Assembly (NCBI GenBank): GCA_009760855.2
Contig: WPIO01000030.1
Coordinates: 3,000,001-3,060,000 of the forward strand
Length of the DNA stretch: 60,000 nucleotides
Source: Cristatella mucedo
Lineage: Eukaryota > Bryozoa > Phylactolaemata > Cristatellidae
Direction of reading: 5' to 3'
The translations under genes were made by a program, and so were the position numbers. Below the pieces are notes generated by a model. That model was not told the DNA's origin, made no database searches, and was given only the letters and a program-made list of their open reading frames with translations. Positions 48,901 through 59,903 of this stretch are shown here, in pieces (positions within the stretch are counted from its first letter, which is position 1; every line of letters begins with the position of its first letter).

Positions 48901-49825
48901 AGCATCGACTGGGGGCTGCCGGTTTTCAAAAGCATCCTTGATCTACAACAACTCTCGTATGACTCCATGCCTGGAGCTCTGCAACTCAGCAGCTGAAGAA
49001 CAAATATTTTAAAGCAAATCTCACTGCACAATTATTTCGCCTTTATGTAACCTTGGCCATTGAGTCTTGCTGAACCAGTTCCTAGGTACCTGAACTCGGC
49101 GACCATAAAAGATGAATATTAGCCATCATTTCTTTGATTTAACCGGCCTCCATTTCATTTTAAATTTCTTATAATGTAGGACTTCTAGGCTGGAGCATTT
49201 AACGTCTATATTGACTAGCTATGGCAAATATCAAGAAGCGATCGCCATCTCAGTAGGTTCCGGCCTGGTTTCACGTATGGGCAAGGAGCTCAACTTTGAA
49301 GTTTAGAGTCGTGACCTCAGGCCCTACAGCATTTATAAGAGCCTTGATAGAAAGTTTGTCTTACTGTTTTGCACGAACGAAGCAGATTTTATGCGTAAAC
49401 TGCTGCAGCAGATTTTTGCATTCCTCGTTAGAATCTGTAATAGCATCCACCCTTCCGCCGACAGTATCTCATCAAAGAGCCGGACTTCAAAGCATTTCCA
49501 AAATCCTCGGCTTCTCCGATATAAGTATCTAGATATCCAGTCACTTGGCTGGAGACAGCTAAGTGCCTTTAGCTGCAGTGCTTTCTGAATATAAGCCTTA
49601 CATAATCGTAAAATAGAGCACATATAGCATTTACAATTGTAAATATTCGCATGCTATTGCACGAGCAACTGTGGTTTTGACCCAAACTGGTAATCACCAG
49701 CTGTGCCTCAGAAACCATTTCTTTTCAGCCTAAATTCTACTTAGTTTGCCAGGTATGCTAGAAAAACACGTTCAATTTCTGACGTATATTAGGGGAACGC
49801 ACTAATCTGAGAAACGGAATTATTT
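48901..49825. other. No recognisable feature
   Basis: No gene or repeat recognised. Confidence 0.3.
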
Positions 49826-49829
49826 TAGG

Positions 49830-50866
49830 TATTTCACTTAATAAAGCGCCCTCAGAAAACTCAATCTCTTCCCACACCCATTACATTTACTGCAAAGGGA
49901 ACCACAATTGAATCGTGGGTAATATCATGCTTCATAAACAACAAGAACAACGTGGTTAGGGATGTCATGCACAGGGTAAGCATGCAAATGTGGTTAGTGG
50001 CAGCATGCTCAGTGTAAGCACCCATGAGCACATGAAGGACGAATCGCAGGGACCCACTAAATGCTGTTCTAAATAAGCGTGTTTTTGGTTATTTTTAAAT
50101 GTGGTCAAGTCAAGAAATGTTCTGACCAAAGTTGGGAGGGAGTTCTGCGGTTTGGGAGCATGCGATCTTTATGCACGGTCTTCAAAGAATTTGAGGTTTG
50201 TACAAGGTAGTGATAAACTGTTGGATTCCAAAAAGCAGGTGGTACGATGTTTGGCCTAGTTGAAGAGTAGATCTGAGAGATAGACTGAAGCCGAACAATA
50301 AATTGAACTAAAATTGAGCGACAAAACTTTGAAGTCAATCCGATGCTTGACTGGTAGCCAGTGCAGATCAGAGAGAAGTGGCGTGCTGTGGTAACTGCGA
50401 TGCTCACAACACAAGAGCCTAGCTGCAGAGCTTTGCAGAAGCTGTAATCGCCTGATTGCACGTGCCGATGGGCCAGTAAGCAGTGAGTTGCAGAAGTTTA
50501 GATGAGATGTCACGAATGCATGGACCACCTTAGACAACGAATCCTTATCTAAATAAGCCCAAATTTAAGCAATGTAATGAAGCTTTAAGTATTCAGATTT
50601 GACTGTGGAGCTAATGTGGTCGCCTAACCAGAGCTCACCTTGGAAGATGACTCCAAGACTTCGAGCTGGTTTAACGAGAGATATCTGGCACAGTGAATTT
50701 CAAGCGTCAGCTTTTCCAATTTCTGAATCACACAAGATTTTCCCCAGAACAATTAAATTAGTTTTATCAACGTTTAGTTTTAGAAAATTTGCTGCCATCA
50801 ATGTGCAGATGTCAGGAATACATTCAGCATGTGGGTTGAGATGATTCGAGATGCTTGGGATTTTAC
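49830..50866 (-). mobile_element. LINE, RT C-terminal region to 3' end
   Basis: Minus-strand copy about 1.04 kb long. Two overlapping frames (50537-50256 and 50461-50105) carry FVTSHLNFCNSLLTGPSARA, LLCCEHRSYHSTPLL and DLHWLPVKHRIDFKVLSLNF. A frameshift separates the parts. It abuts the left edge of segment copy 2. Confidence 0.88.
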
Positions 50867-51312
50867 CAGCGCCCTCTTATGACTACCAGAACTTAAATCA
50901 GTCACCGGCTAGCCCCACCTACTGCCGAAGCTTAACTATGCAATACTGGAACTTTGAGACTTTCATCATTATTGTACCAACCGTAGGGTTATCACTTCTA
51001 ATATGAAACAAAGGACTCAATGTTAGCGTTTCTTCAGTGAATCCGACTACTTTACAGACTAACTAAATCATAAGCTGTATAGGCTTATATTTTTAGATTG
51101 ATCCTCTATAATATTAAGCATAAGTATTGTGGTTCATGGCTTAGAATGCTACTCAATCAAGCATTTCGCCAGTAAGGATCGCATTTAAGAGTGCCGGAGA
51201 GCCTAATTTTTGGAGTGAGCTTGTGGGCAAGGTCCAAAACACAGTTTATTGACTATGGCAGTACACTTTCAACAACTCTTAGCATAACTTGGATGTAAGT
51301 AGTAAAACTGGC

Positions 51313-51318
51313 TTTATT
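51313..51318 (-). terminator. Polyadenylation signal of gene D
   Basis: AATAAA on the minus strand, about 210 nt past the stop, conserved in all three copies. Confidence 0.65.
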
Positions 51319-51529
51319 GTTAATTAAATCACGAAAACCTCACATATGCATAAGCATGCAGCACCCGAAGAAAAGCTGCAGGTTGCAGCAGCTTAGGCAT
51401 CATCCGGTCATCTGTGTGGTACGTTCACTGATGACCGTCGGCTAGGCTTAGCATACCATTGGCTATTGCAGGTCGACCATCAGAGCCGTCCTCAAGCGAT
51501 TGGTGTGCCGGACTCATTTGCTTTCCGGT

Positions 51530-52194
51530 TTAGCCTCTTGCTCCTTTCTTTCCGGGCAGCAGTGGGAGGCTAGCCGGGTTTCTGCCACTGCTCGGCTTTT
51601 CGTTGCCTCCGAGAGGACCGCTGTGACCCGAAAATCCACTCACCCCGGGATGTTCAGAGCCACCGAGAACCCCACTGGGGCCTCGATCCGAAACGCCACT
51701 GCCCTTCGGTGGCAATGCTGCTTCAGTCTTGCCACCAGGCAGAGCGTTCGGCTGCGACCCTGCAAAAAGATTGAAGCATTAACTGCTTAGCAGGGCAAGA
51801 GCTGACCCATTAGTTTGATCGCATCGAGACAGAACATACAGTGCCACTCAGCAAGGCAGCACCTGAGGCCTGCACCGGCCACAGGCAGCTGTGTCTGCTT
51901 TATCGAGCAGTTAGCGATCAAACACGATGGCATCGGAATGCGAACGGAGTTGAGATAATTCATCAAATCGAAGATATGGTGGCTAAGCTGACGTCTAAGC
52001 TCACAAGGCGAGCACTCGATCGTTCAAAGCGGTTGACCTGGCGCTATGGGGCAGCTGAGGGCGATGCATGCAGCACTCAGCACATGCTCACCGCCGTGTG
52101 GCTGTGGTGGTGGAGGCGGCCGGGCGCCGACCGCCGGGTGGAGTGCAGCCAGGCAGGTCAGAAAGAGGACCGCTAGCTGCAGTCTGCCGTCCAT
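51530..52194 (-). CDS. Putative secreted Gly/Pro/Ser-rich peptide, family member D
   Basis: Exon 1 (52194-52092): MDGRLQLAVLFLTCLAALHP then AVGA and RPPPPPQPHG, a signal peptide followed by a proline run. The donor is GTGAGC, phase 1; the intron is 332 bp; the acceptor is ATCTTTTTGCAG. Exon 2 (51759-51530) opens Gly-Ser-Gln-Pro-Asn and holds GSGVSDRGPSG, GFSGHSGPLG and NEKPSSGRNPAS, ending LPLLPGKKGARG. Total 110 residues. The protein is identical to gene E. The PGKK near the C-terminus could be a dibasic site preceded by an amidation glycine, as in peptide precursors, but this is speculation. The antisense strand also has open frames here; they lack splice sites, a signal peptide and conservation logic. 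Confidence 0.76.
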
Positions 52195-52323
52195 GCTCTA
52201 GCAGTGGGTGATCGAGGCCGGACGAAAACCGAGTCGGTCGAATGAACCACAATGCACAAGCCGTTCCTGCTTCCTTCGGCTGGTATGTGGCCTTGAGTGC
52301 TGTGCCTGCACGGCTGCCTGCTC

Positions 52324-52331
52324 TATACATA
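52324..52331 (-). promoter_or_regulatory. TATA-like box of gene D
   Basis: TATGTATA on the minus strand, about 130 nt upstream of the ATG, at the same position as in genes C and E. Confidence 0.5.
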
Positions 52332-53484
52332 GGAGGGCTGCCCAAGAGCAGCTTCGGCCTGTGGCGAGATCTGAATGGACTGCCGTCGACGTCAGAGCAC
52401 GGTCAATATTACCTCAAGCTTCAGCACGACTGGTGCTGCCAGGCGGTGCAAGGCTTGGCGGAGCCTCGAAGTGACTAAGGCTGGGCCCTGGCAGCTTGGC
52501 TTGGCACTGCCAGCCACCGAGCTCGTAAGTAGAGCCGACTTACGTGATACGTGAGCCAATGTGAAATGATTCGCTCGCCCCGTAGCTGATGCGAGAAAGA
52601 CTCGATCTTCGCTTGACCGGCCCGGTCCGAGTCTCAGTCTCCAGGCAAATCCAGGTGCCCTCTGCTCTCTCTGGTCCAGAGGTTTGCTCTCTTGATTGGT
52701 GCACTCGGTGAAGTCGTACTAATGCGACCGTCCTACTAGTGTTCGTCTGCGGCCGCAACCTCTCGAAAAGAGCTGAAGCTCCTCACTCTAACTCGCTCTG
52801 CTTGGCCCCGTTTGACGTTCTAGTGCGATCGACTGCTTTGCCACAGCTGCTGCTGCAACCGGTTAACTGGAAAACATGCAGCGAACGTGGGGTTTCCATT
52901 TGTTTTAAAAAGGCCTAATTGAAAGGAGAGGGCACACCTAGCGTTTATCAGACGTGTTCAATCTATGAGTGTTGGCGATACCAAGCTTGCTGCTTGTACG
53001 GCGCTGAACGTTAAAGGGCTCCTCCTTTGAAATCCGAAAGACAAGCTCATTATGTATGCGACGTAGGCAAAGCCAAAGTGCCTGTAGATAGCCTTGCTAG
53101 TCATTAACGTAGCCCTCGCAGCTTTCAACGTGCATGCATTCGACTTGCAAATAAGGCCTCTCAGTTTACACATGTTGAAGTTTGAGCCGTGGCACTTCCT
53201 GTCAAAACCCCAAGGTTGGAAGAAAAAAGAAACCAACTTATCTTAATATGCATTTAAGAATTCGAATTCAATTATTCGCCTTTTGCTTTTGGCTTTCTTT
53301 TTAGCTCACGTATTGAGTCCATTTGAACGGAAGGCGCGTAATAATAATTTTTCTCAGCTATAAGGTAATTATAAAACTGAAGTGGGCTTCACAGGAATAC
53401 TATCCTGATTTCCTGTCTGCTTTGCTTAGGAGATCTGTAGCAGACCGGCTTTTTTCAAAGTGCACCCCTTTTACTCGACAAACT

Positions 53485-53736
53485 TAAGGCTTAATTTTAA
53501 GAGGATATATTGTCATCGGGTTTTTCTTTAAGCTATGCTATGCAACGGGATCAACTATAATCATTGATGTTGGGGCTGGCATTATTTTGAACGCATTTAT
53601 TTATCCATCCTAAGGCTTAATTGTAAGAGGATATATTGTTATCGGGTTTTTCTTTAAGCTATGCTATACAACGGGATCAACTATAATCATTGATGTTGGG
53701 GCTTGCATTATTTTAAACGCATTTATATATCCGTCC
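53485..53736. repeat. 126-bp tandem duplication
   Basis: Two units, 53485-53610 and 53611-53736, each starting TAAGGCTTAATT(T/G)TAAGAG and differing at only a few positions. It is present only in segment copy 2. The start of the same unit survives in copy 3 at about 59873. Confidence 0.93.
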
Positions 53737-53798
53737 GTAGCCAGAGTAGCTTGATAGACCAGTCAGACCAATCTGGCCCAACTCGGCTACATGTCACA

Positions 53799-53888
53799 GA
53801 TAATAATAATAATAATAATACACTTGATAAAGCGCCCTCAAAGAACCTAATCTCTTTATAGGCACTTTACATTTGCTGCAAAGGGATC
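53799..53888 (-). mobile_element. Tiny LINE tail insertion
   Basis: About 90 bp, hairpin plus (TTA)n tail only. It interrupts sequence that is continuous in segment copy 1 (38960: ATGTCGAAGATCCTAAGG against ATGTCACAG | GGATCCTAAAACGG here). The insertion therefore happened after the duplication, or was lost cleanly from copy 1. Confidence 0.85.
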
Positions 53889-54040
53889 CTAAAACGGCGG
53901 TGAGGATAAGCGATGCCATCGACCATCTTATTAGGAGTATATATAACAGATACATATACTGTATGGCCATTGTAAACGGTGCAGTTTCTCTCGTTTCTAA
54001 ATTATACCCTGGAAAACTGCTTCAGTGCTAGCAACTAGCA

Positions 54041-54800
54041 TGATATATAATATTAGTAATAATAAACTTGATAAAACGCACTAAGAGAACTCAATCTCTT
54101 ACTAGGAGCTATACATTCGCTGCAGAGGGGAATGCAATTAAATTGTGAGTAATATAATGCTAATCAAACAACATGAATGACATGGTTAGGAGGGGAAGGC
54201 ACAGGGTTAGCATGGAAATGTGGTGAGTGGTAGCATGCAAGGTGTCAGCACGCATTAGCACATGACGGACGAATCACAGGGACCCACTAAATCCTGTCCT
54301 AAACATGTATTTTGTTTTTTTCTTTTTAAATGTGGTTATGTCGGGCAATGTTCTGAAGTAAGTCGGGAGGAGGTTTCAGAATTTGAGTGCATACGAACTA
54401 AATGTACGGTCTCCAAATCATTTGAGGTTTGTACTAGGTATCGGTAGACGGTATCATTCCGTAAAGCTGGCAGTACGATGCTCGTCCACGTGGGGGAGTA
54501 GATCTGAGAGATAGGCTGAGCTAAAGAATGAATTGACCTAAACGTGGGCGACAAAACTTTGAAGTCAATCCGTTGCTTGACTGGTAGCCAGTGCAGGTCG
54601 GCTAGAAGTGATGTGATGTGGCAACAGTGACGCTCACGATAAACAAGCCTAGCTGCAGGGTTTTGCACAAGCTGTAATCACCTGATTGCATCATCGTTTA
54701 GTTTTAGAAAATTCGCTGCCATCCATGTGCGGATGTCACGAATACATGCACCATGTGAGTTGAGATTATTCGAGGTACTTAAAGGCTTGGAGGCGTCAAA
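54041..54800 (-). mobile_element. LINE shared with segment copy 1, internally deleted
   Basis: Starts at the same place relative to the duplicated segment as the LINE at 39116 (after AGCATGATA(A/T)ATAAT). It shares unusual variants with it such as CTGAAGTAAGTCGGGAG. A deletion joins the position equivalent to 39757 to about 40155. It lacks the 40200-40634 and 39838-39930 insertions. Confidence 0.85.
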
Positions 54801-56785
54801 GTGATTAGCAGTTAAGCCACGGTTGGTCAAATAAAACATTAATGTACCCTTACTTTAACGATGTACAGGTAAAAGGCCTCAGCATGAGTGCAATTGGCTG
54901 ACGTTACTCGACATTCGTATGCACCAAGGATACAGCAATCTATTTTTTAAGTTGTGAAGAATGTAAGAAAATGGTTACAGAAGTCACTCGAAAGGTCGGA
55001 AATGCAAAATAGGAAGCCACCCTAAATTAAAAATGGCACACTATTTTCCGCAAAAACAGTGAACCCTACTACATTTTGTCCAAAATCCTTTCGTTAGAAT
55101 GAAAAGTGTGCTGCTAAAATACGATTTTGCATCTATTTTTTGCTGGATCCCATTCTCTAGATAGGTGACTAATTGCAACGTTGCACTTTGTCAGTTTTCA
55201 AAGCTCTTGAAGCGTCATCAAAGTCGGCAACTCAAAGTGAGTCAAATTAAATGAACTGCCAAGGCATTACAAAGCTTTCTTGTTCATATTTCTCATCCTT
55301 ACATTTTGCTGTGAGAGGAATACTTGTCTTTTCCAAATACTTCGAGGAGCAGACGAATATTTTAACATTAGACCACGCAGATGACGATTGCTTATTTCTG
55401 TTTACAGGCTGTGCTCGAACGAAGATAGTCGTTTGAGCTAATATAGTCATTGGCGTTCACGCGCCGGGAGAAACTAACTCGGGAACATCGTAAATTACGT
55501 AAACTATATTAGTTCACATCAATATCGTTGTGCTTCTCGAAGCGGAAGTAAAGCATCACTAGCTTCTTCTTTATAGGTGTATAATGCTCATGTTTCATAC
55601 ATACGGAAAGGTACTGAGAGTCAAGATGGAAAAAATGAAACTGTCAAAGACAGCAAGCAATATTATCACTTTCTATGCGAAAATGTATGGCATGGTGTAG
55701 CTGCTTGTATAAAGAATAGCTTGCATACAGCATTCATGACCAAAATCCCCTTACCTTTTAGTATCCTTCAGTTCGGGTAATACGGCGTCTTTGCTACCGC
55801 CCGAGTTCTGCAAAGACACGTAACCCGCTTCAGGATGGAGTACAGTGCTATCTTTTTGATTAATGGTGCATGATTTAGAGCGTTTTAATAAGAGTAAGTT
55901 CTAGGTCTAGGGATTCGGTGGTTGTGTTTTTTAGCTTTTGGATTAAGAGTGTATAGTTAGTTTCGAGCACTAACGGAGAAATATTAAGCACTCACGTACG
56001 ATAGCTCTAGTGTGTGTCTATTTAACGTAACTACGAATTTACGCTGGCCACGATATTTAGCTTTAGACCAACGGTCACAGTGTCCATAGCGGAAATTTGG
56101 CTGTTTGTGAGCGTAAAAGCCACTGTTTTTTCTGTTCAGTTAATGTAACTTGGAATGTTATGAGCCGGAACCGGATTGCTTACAGCCGAGCAGCAAACTC
56201 TATCAATTTAAAGTACGCATCAATTATCTGCAACTTTCTAAGCTTATTTTATTAATGACAGTAGAGCAATTGCACAGCTATTGCACAGCGACAGCTGGTG
56301 GGTCCTTTATTAAAGTACTCTAGTGGATACACGTGGCCCTACTCGGTCACAGTGGTTATCTGTGAGTGTAAAGTGCTAAACATGTGCAGTAGTGAGGACT
56401 TATTATTCCAGTTTTGGCTAATGTATGGATCTTTCATTGTTCGGTCAACTCCTTAATGATTTTCGCTAAAGGCAGGGCCCTATTCGCGTAGATTTGTGGA
56501 CGAATACTGTGACGTTTCTTAACAGCTTTAAATATTGATGAGGATGAGGATGCAAGCTTCACGCTGTCCACTGCCAACCGAGTTCACTTGCCGGAAATTG
56601 TGTACTATTCATATATTTCAAGTATTCATCCAGTGAATAGATTGGTTTGCCCCACTTTTTGGAAAAATAGGTTAAACTAAAGTTAAGCGAAAGTCTGAAA
56701 TAGTATGCATCTGTAGTATGAAATAGTATGATTCCCTTACGGCAGAGGAATAAATAAATAAAGCTGCACCCTAACTGGGACGTTC
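54801..56785. other. No supported gene
   Basis: AT-rich, no coding signature. Short frames at 55.25-55.78 kb overlap on both strands without recognisable domains. Confidence 0.35.
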
Positions 56786-56789
56786 GGTG

Positions 56790-57228
56790 GTCTTTATTCA
56801 GATAGGCTCACTTATAGGTCCCTTCATGCAATGGCTCCAGCCTATCTCTTAGATATACTACTTCATCAGGCCAAGCATCGTACCACCCGCTTTTCGGAAT
56901 CAAACAGTCTACAAATACGTCGTATAAACCTTAAATCCTTTAGAGATCGTGCATTTAGTTCGTATGCTCCCAAAGCCTGGAACTCCCTCCCGACCTGCTT
57001 GAGAACATCCCCGACCTGACCACATTTAAAAAGAACTTAAAGACACACCTATTTAGGACAGCAATCGGTGGGTCACTGTGATTCGTCGTTCATGTGCTTA
57101 CGCGTGCTGACACTCTGCATGCTGCCACTCACCGCATGTGCATGCTGACCCTGTGCATGTCACCCCAATCCATGTTATTCATTTCGTTGCAAGCATGATT
57201 TTACTTACCGTTCAATTGCATTTCCCAG
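56790..57228 (+). mobile_element. LINE, coding C-terminus and 3' UTR, tail lost
   Basis: A frame at 56831-57019 reads APAYLLDILLHQAKHRTTRF and FRDRAFSSYAPKAWNSLPTC, close to family consensus. The copy ends at CAATTGCATTTCCC and joins segment copy 3 directly, so the hairpin and tail are missing at this junction. Confidence 0.88.
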
Positions 57229-57716
57229 AACTTGAATCAGTCACCAGCTAGCTGCTCCTACTGCCGAAGCTTAACTATGCAATACTGGAACTTTAATATT
57301 TTTTTTAAAGCAGTGGAAATTGCAGCTGCATTTACGACTAAGCACAACATATTCCTCTTTAAGACTTTCATCATTGATGTACCAACCGTAGGGTTATTAC
57401 TGCTAATATGAAGCAAAGGAGTCAATGTTAGCGTTTCTTCAGTGATCCGACGACTTTACGAACTAATTAAATAATAAGCTGTATGGGCTTATATTTGAAT
57501 ATTGATCCAGTACAATATTAAGCATAACTATTGTGGTTCATGACTTAGAATGCTACTCAATCGAGCATTTCGCCAGTGAGGATCGCATTTGAGAGTGCCT
57601 GAGAGCTGAATTTTTGGATTGAGCTTGTGGGCGAGATCAAAAACACAGTTTATTGACTGCTGCAGTACACTATCAACAACTCTCAGCATAACTTGGATGT
57701 AATTAGTAAAGCTGGC

Positions 57717-57722
57717 TTTATT
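57717..57722 (-). terminator. Polyadenylation signal of gene E
   Basis: AATAAA on the minus strand, about 210 nt past the stop, conserved in all three copies. Confidence 0.65.
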
Positions 57723-57930
57723 GTTAATTAAATCACGAAAACCTTACATATGCATAAGCATGCAGCAACCAAAAAAGCAGCAGATGGCAGCAGCTTAGGC
57801 ATCATCCAACATCTGTGTGGTACGGTCAATGATGACCGCCGGCTAGGCTTAGCTTGCCATGGGCTACTGCAGGTCGACCGTCAGAGCCGTCCTCAAGCGA
57901 TTGGTGTGCCGGACTCATTGGATTTCCGGT

Positions 57931-58595
57931 TTAGCCTCTTGCTCCTTTCTTTCCGGGCAGCAGTGGGAGGCTAGCCGGGTTTCTGCCACTGCTCGGCTTT
58001 TCGTTGCCTCCGAGAGGACCGCTGTGACCCGAAAATCCACTCACCCCGGGATGTTCAGAGCCACCGAGGACCCCACTGGGGCCTCGATCCGAAACTCCAC
58101 TGCCCTTCGGTGGCAATGCTGCTTCAGTCTTGCCACCAGGCAGAGCGTTCGGCTGCGACCCTGTAAAAAGATAGTAGCATTAACTGCTTAGCAGGGCAAG
58201 AGCTGACCTATTAGTTCGATCGCATCGAGAAAGAACATACAGTGCCACTCAGCAAGGCAGCACCTGAGGCCTGCACCGGCCACAGGCAGCTGTGTCTGCT
58301 TTATCGAGCAGTTAGCGATCAAACACGATGGCGTCGGAATGCGAACGGAGTTGAGATAATTCATCAAATCGAAGATATGGTGGCTAAGCTGACGTCTCAG
58401 CTCACAAGGCGAGCACTCGATCGTTCAAAGTGGTCGACCTGGCGCTATGGGGCAGCTGAGGGCGATGCATGCAGCACTCAGCACATGCTCACCGCCGTGT
58501 GGCTGTGGTGGTGGAGGCGGCCGGGCGCCGACCGCCGGGTGGAGTGCAGCCAGGCAGGTCAGAAAGAGGACCGCTAGCTGCAGTCTGCCGTCCAT
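57931..58595 (-). CDS. Putative secreted Gly/Pro/Ser-rich peptide, family member E
   Basis: Same structure as gene D: exon 1 58595-58493 (signal peptide plus RPPPPPQPHG), GTGAGC donor, 332 bp intron ending TTTTTACAG, exon 2 58160-57931. The predicted protein is identical to gene D over all 110 residues. Exon 1 is identical in DNA and exon 2 differs at two third-codon positions, both synonymous. Introns and flanks differ more. This fits a recent duplication with constraint on the product, or gene conversion. The function is unknown; secretion is inferred from the N-terminus. Confidence 0.76.
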
Positions 58596-58724
58596 GCTCT
58601 AGCAGTGGGTGATCGAGGCCGGACGAAAACCGAGTCGGTCGAATGAACCACAATGCACAAGCCGTTCCTGCTTCCTTCGGCTGGTATGTGGCCTTGAGTG
58701 CTGTGCCTGCACGGCTGCCTGCTC

Positions 58725-58732
58725 TATACATA
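58725..58732 (-). promoter_or_regulatory. TATA-like box of gene E
   Basis: TATGTATA on the minus strand, about 130 nt upstream of the ATG, in the same context as genes C and D. Confidence 0.5.
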
Positions 58733-59903
58733 GGAGGGCTGCCCAAGAGCAGCTTCGGCCTGTGGCGAGACCTGAATGGACTGCCGTCTACTTCAGAGCA
58801 CGGTCAATATTACCTCAAGCTTCAGCACGACTGGTGCTGCCAGGCGATGCAAGTCTTGGCGGCGCCTCCAAGAGACTTAGGCCGGGTTCTGGCAGCTCGG
58901 CCTGTCAGTGCCAGCCACCGAGCTCACTTTTGGAGCCGACTGACATGCACCAATGTGAAACGAATCGCTCACCCCGAAGATGCTGGGAGAAAGAATCGAT
59001 CGTCGCTTGACCAGCCCGGTCCGAGTCTTAGTCTCTTTGCAAATCCAGGCGCCCTCTGCTTGCTTCCGTCCAGAGGTATGATCTCTTGATTCTCACACTC
59101 GGTGAAGTCGTACTAATGCGACCGTCCTACTAGCATTTCACTGCGGCTGCCGCCTCTCAAAAAGAACTGAAGCCGATCACTCTAAATTCGAGACTTTACA
59201 ATCTAGTGCGATACACTGCTTTGCCAAAGCTGCTGCTGCAACCGGTTAACTGGAAAGCTTGCAGCGAACGTGGGGTTTCCATTTGGTGTAAAAAGGCCTA
59301 AGTGAACAGAGAGGGCACGCCTAGCGATTATCAGACGTTTTTAATTTCCGAGCGTTAGTGATACCAAGCTTGCTGCTCGTATGGCGCTTAATGTCTGCTC
59401 TTCCTTCGAGACCCGATAGACAAGCTCAGTCTGTAAGCGATGTAGGCGACGCAGTGCCTGTAGATAGGCTTGCTAGTCACTAACGTAGCCCTAGCAGCTT
59501 TCAATGTGCATGCCTTCGACTTGCAAATTATGCCTCTTGGTTTATGCATGATGAAGTTGCAGCCGTGCACTCCCTCTCAAAAGCCCAAGTTTTAATGACA
59601 AAAGAATCGACTTATCTTAAAATGCATTTACGACTTCAAATTAAATTATTTGCCTTTTGCTTATGGCTTTTGGCTTGCCTTTTAGCTGACGGTTCAAGCC
59701 CATTTGAATGGAAGGTGCGTAATGAGGATTTTTCTTAGCTATCAGATAATTATAAACTGGAAATGGGCTACACAGGTAAAGTATCCTGATTTCCTCTCTG
59801 CTTTGCTTAAGAAATCTGTAACAATCCTGCTTTTCTCAAAGTGCACCCCTTTTACTTGACAACCTTACATGTAGGCTTAGTTAAAAGAGTTTATATTGTT
59901 ATT

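Larger units (their letters stand above)
50870..54040. repeat. Triplicated segment, copy 2 (contains gene D)
   Basis: Starts CCAGAACTTAAATCAGTCACCGGCTAGCC, homologous to copies 1 and 3. It has a deletion near 50950 relative to copy 3. It carries a 126-bp tandem duplication and a LINE tail insertion that the other copies lack. Confidence 0.88.
57229..59903. repeat. Triplicated segment, copy 3 (contains gene E)
   Basis: Homologous to 50870-53515 at high identity and to copy 1 at lower identity. The right end is cut by a LINE tail insertion inside the unit that is tandemly doubled in copy 2. Confidence 0.88.

Noticed and set aside
51500-52478. Plus-strand open frames of 78-111 residues over gene D (and the same over genes C and E)
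   Set aside because: They are antisense to the two-exon genes. They have no signal peptide, splice logic or domain, and recur only because the segment is duplicated.
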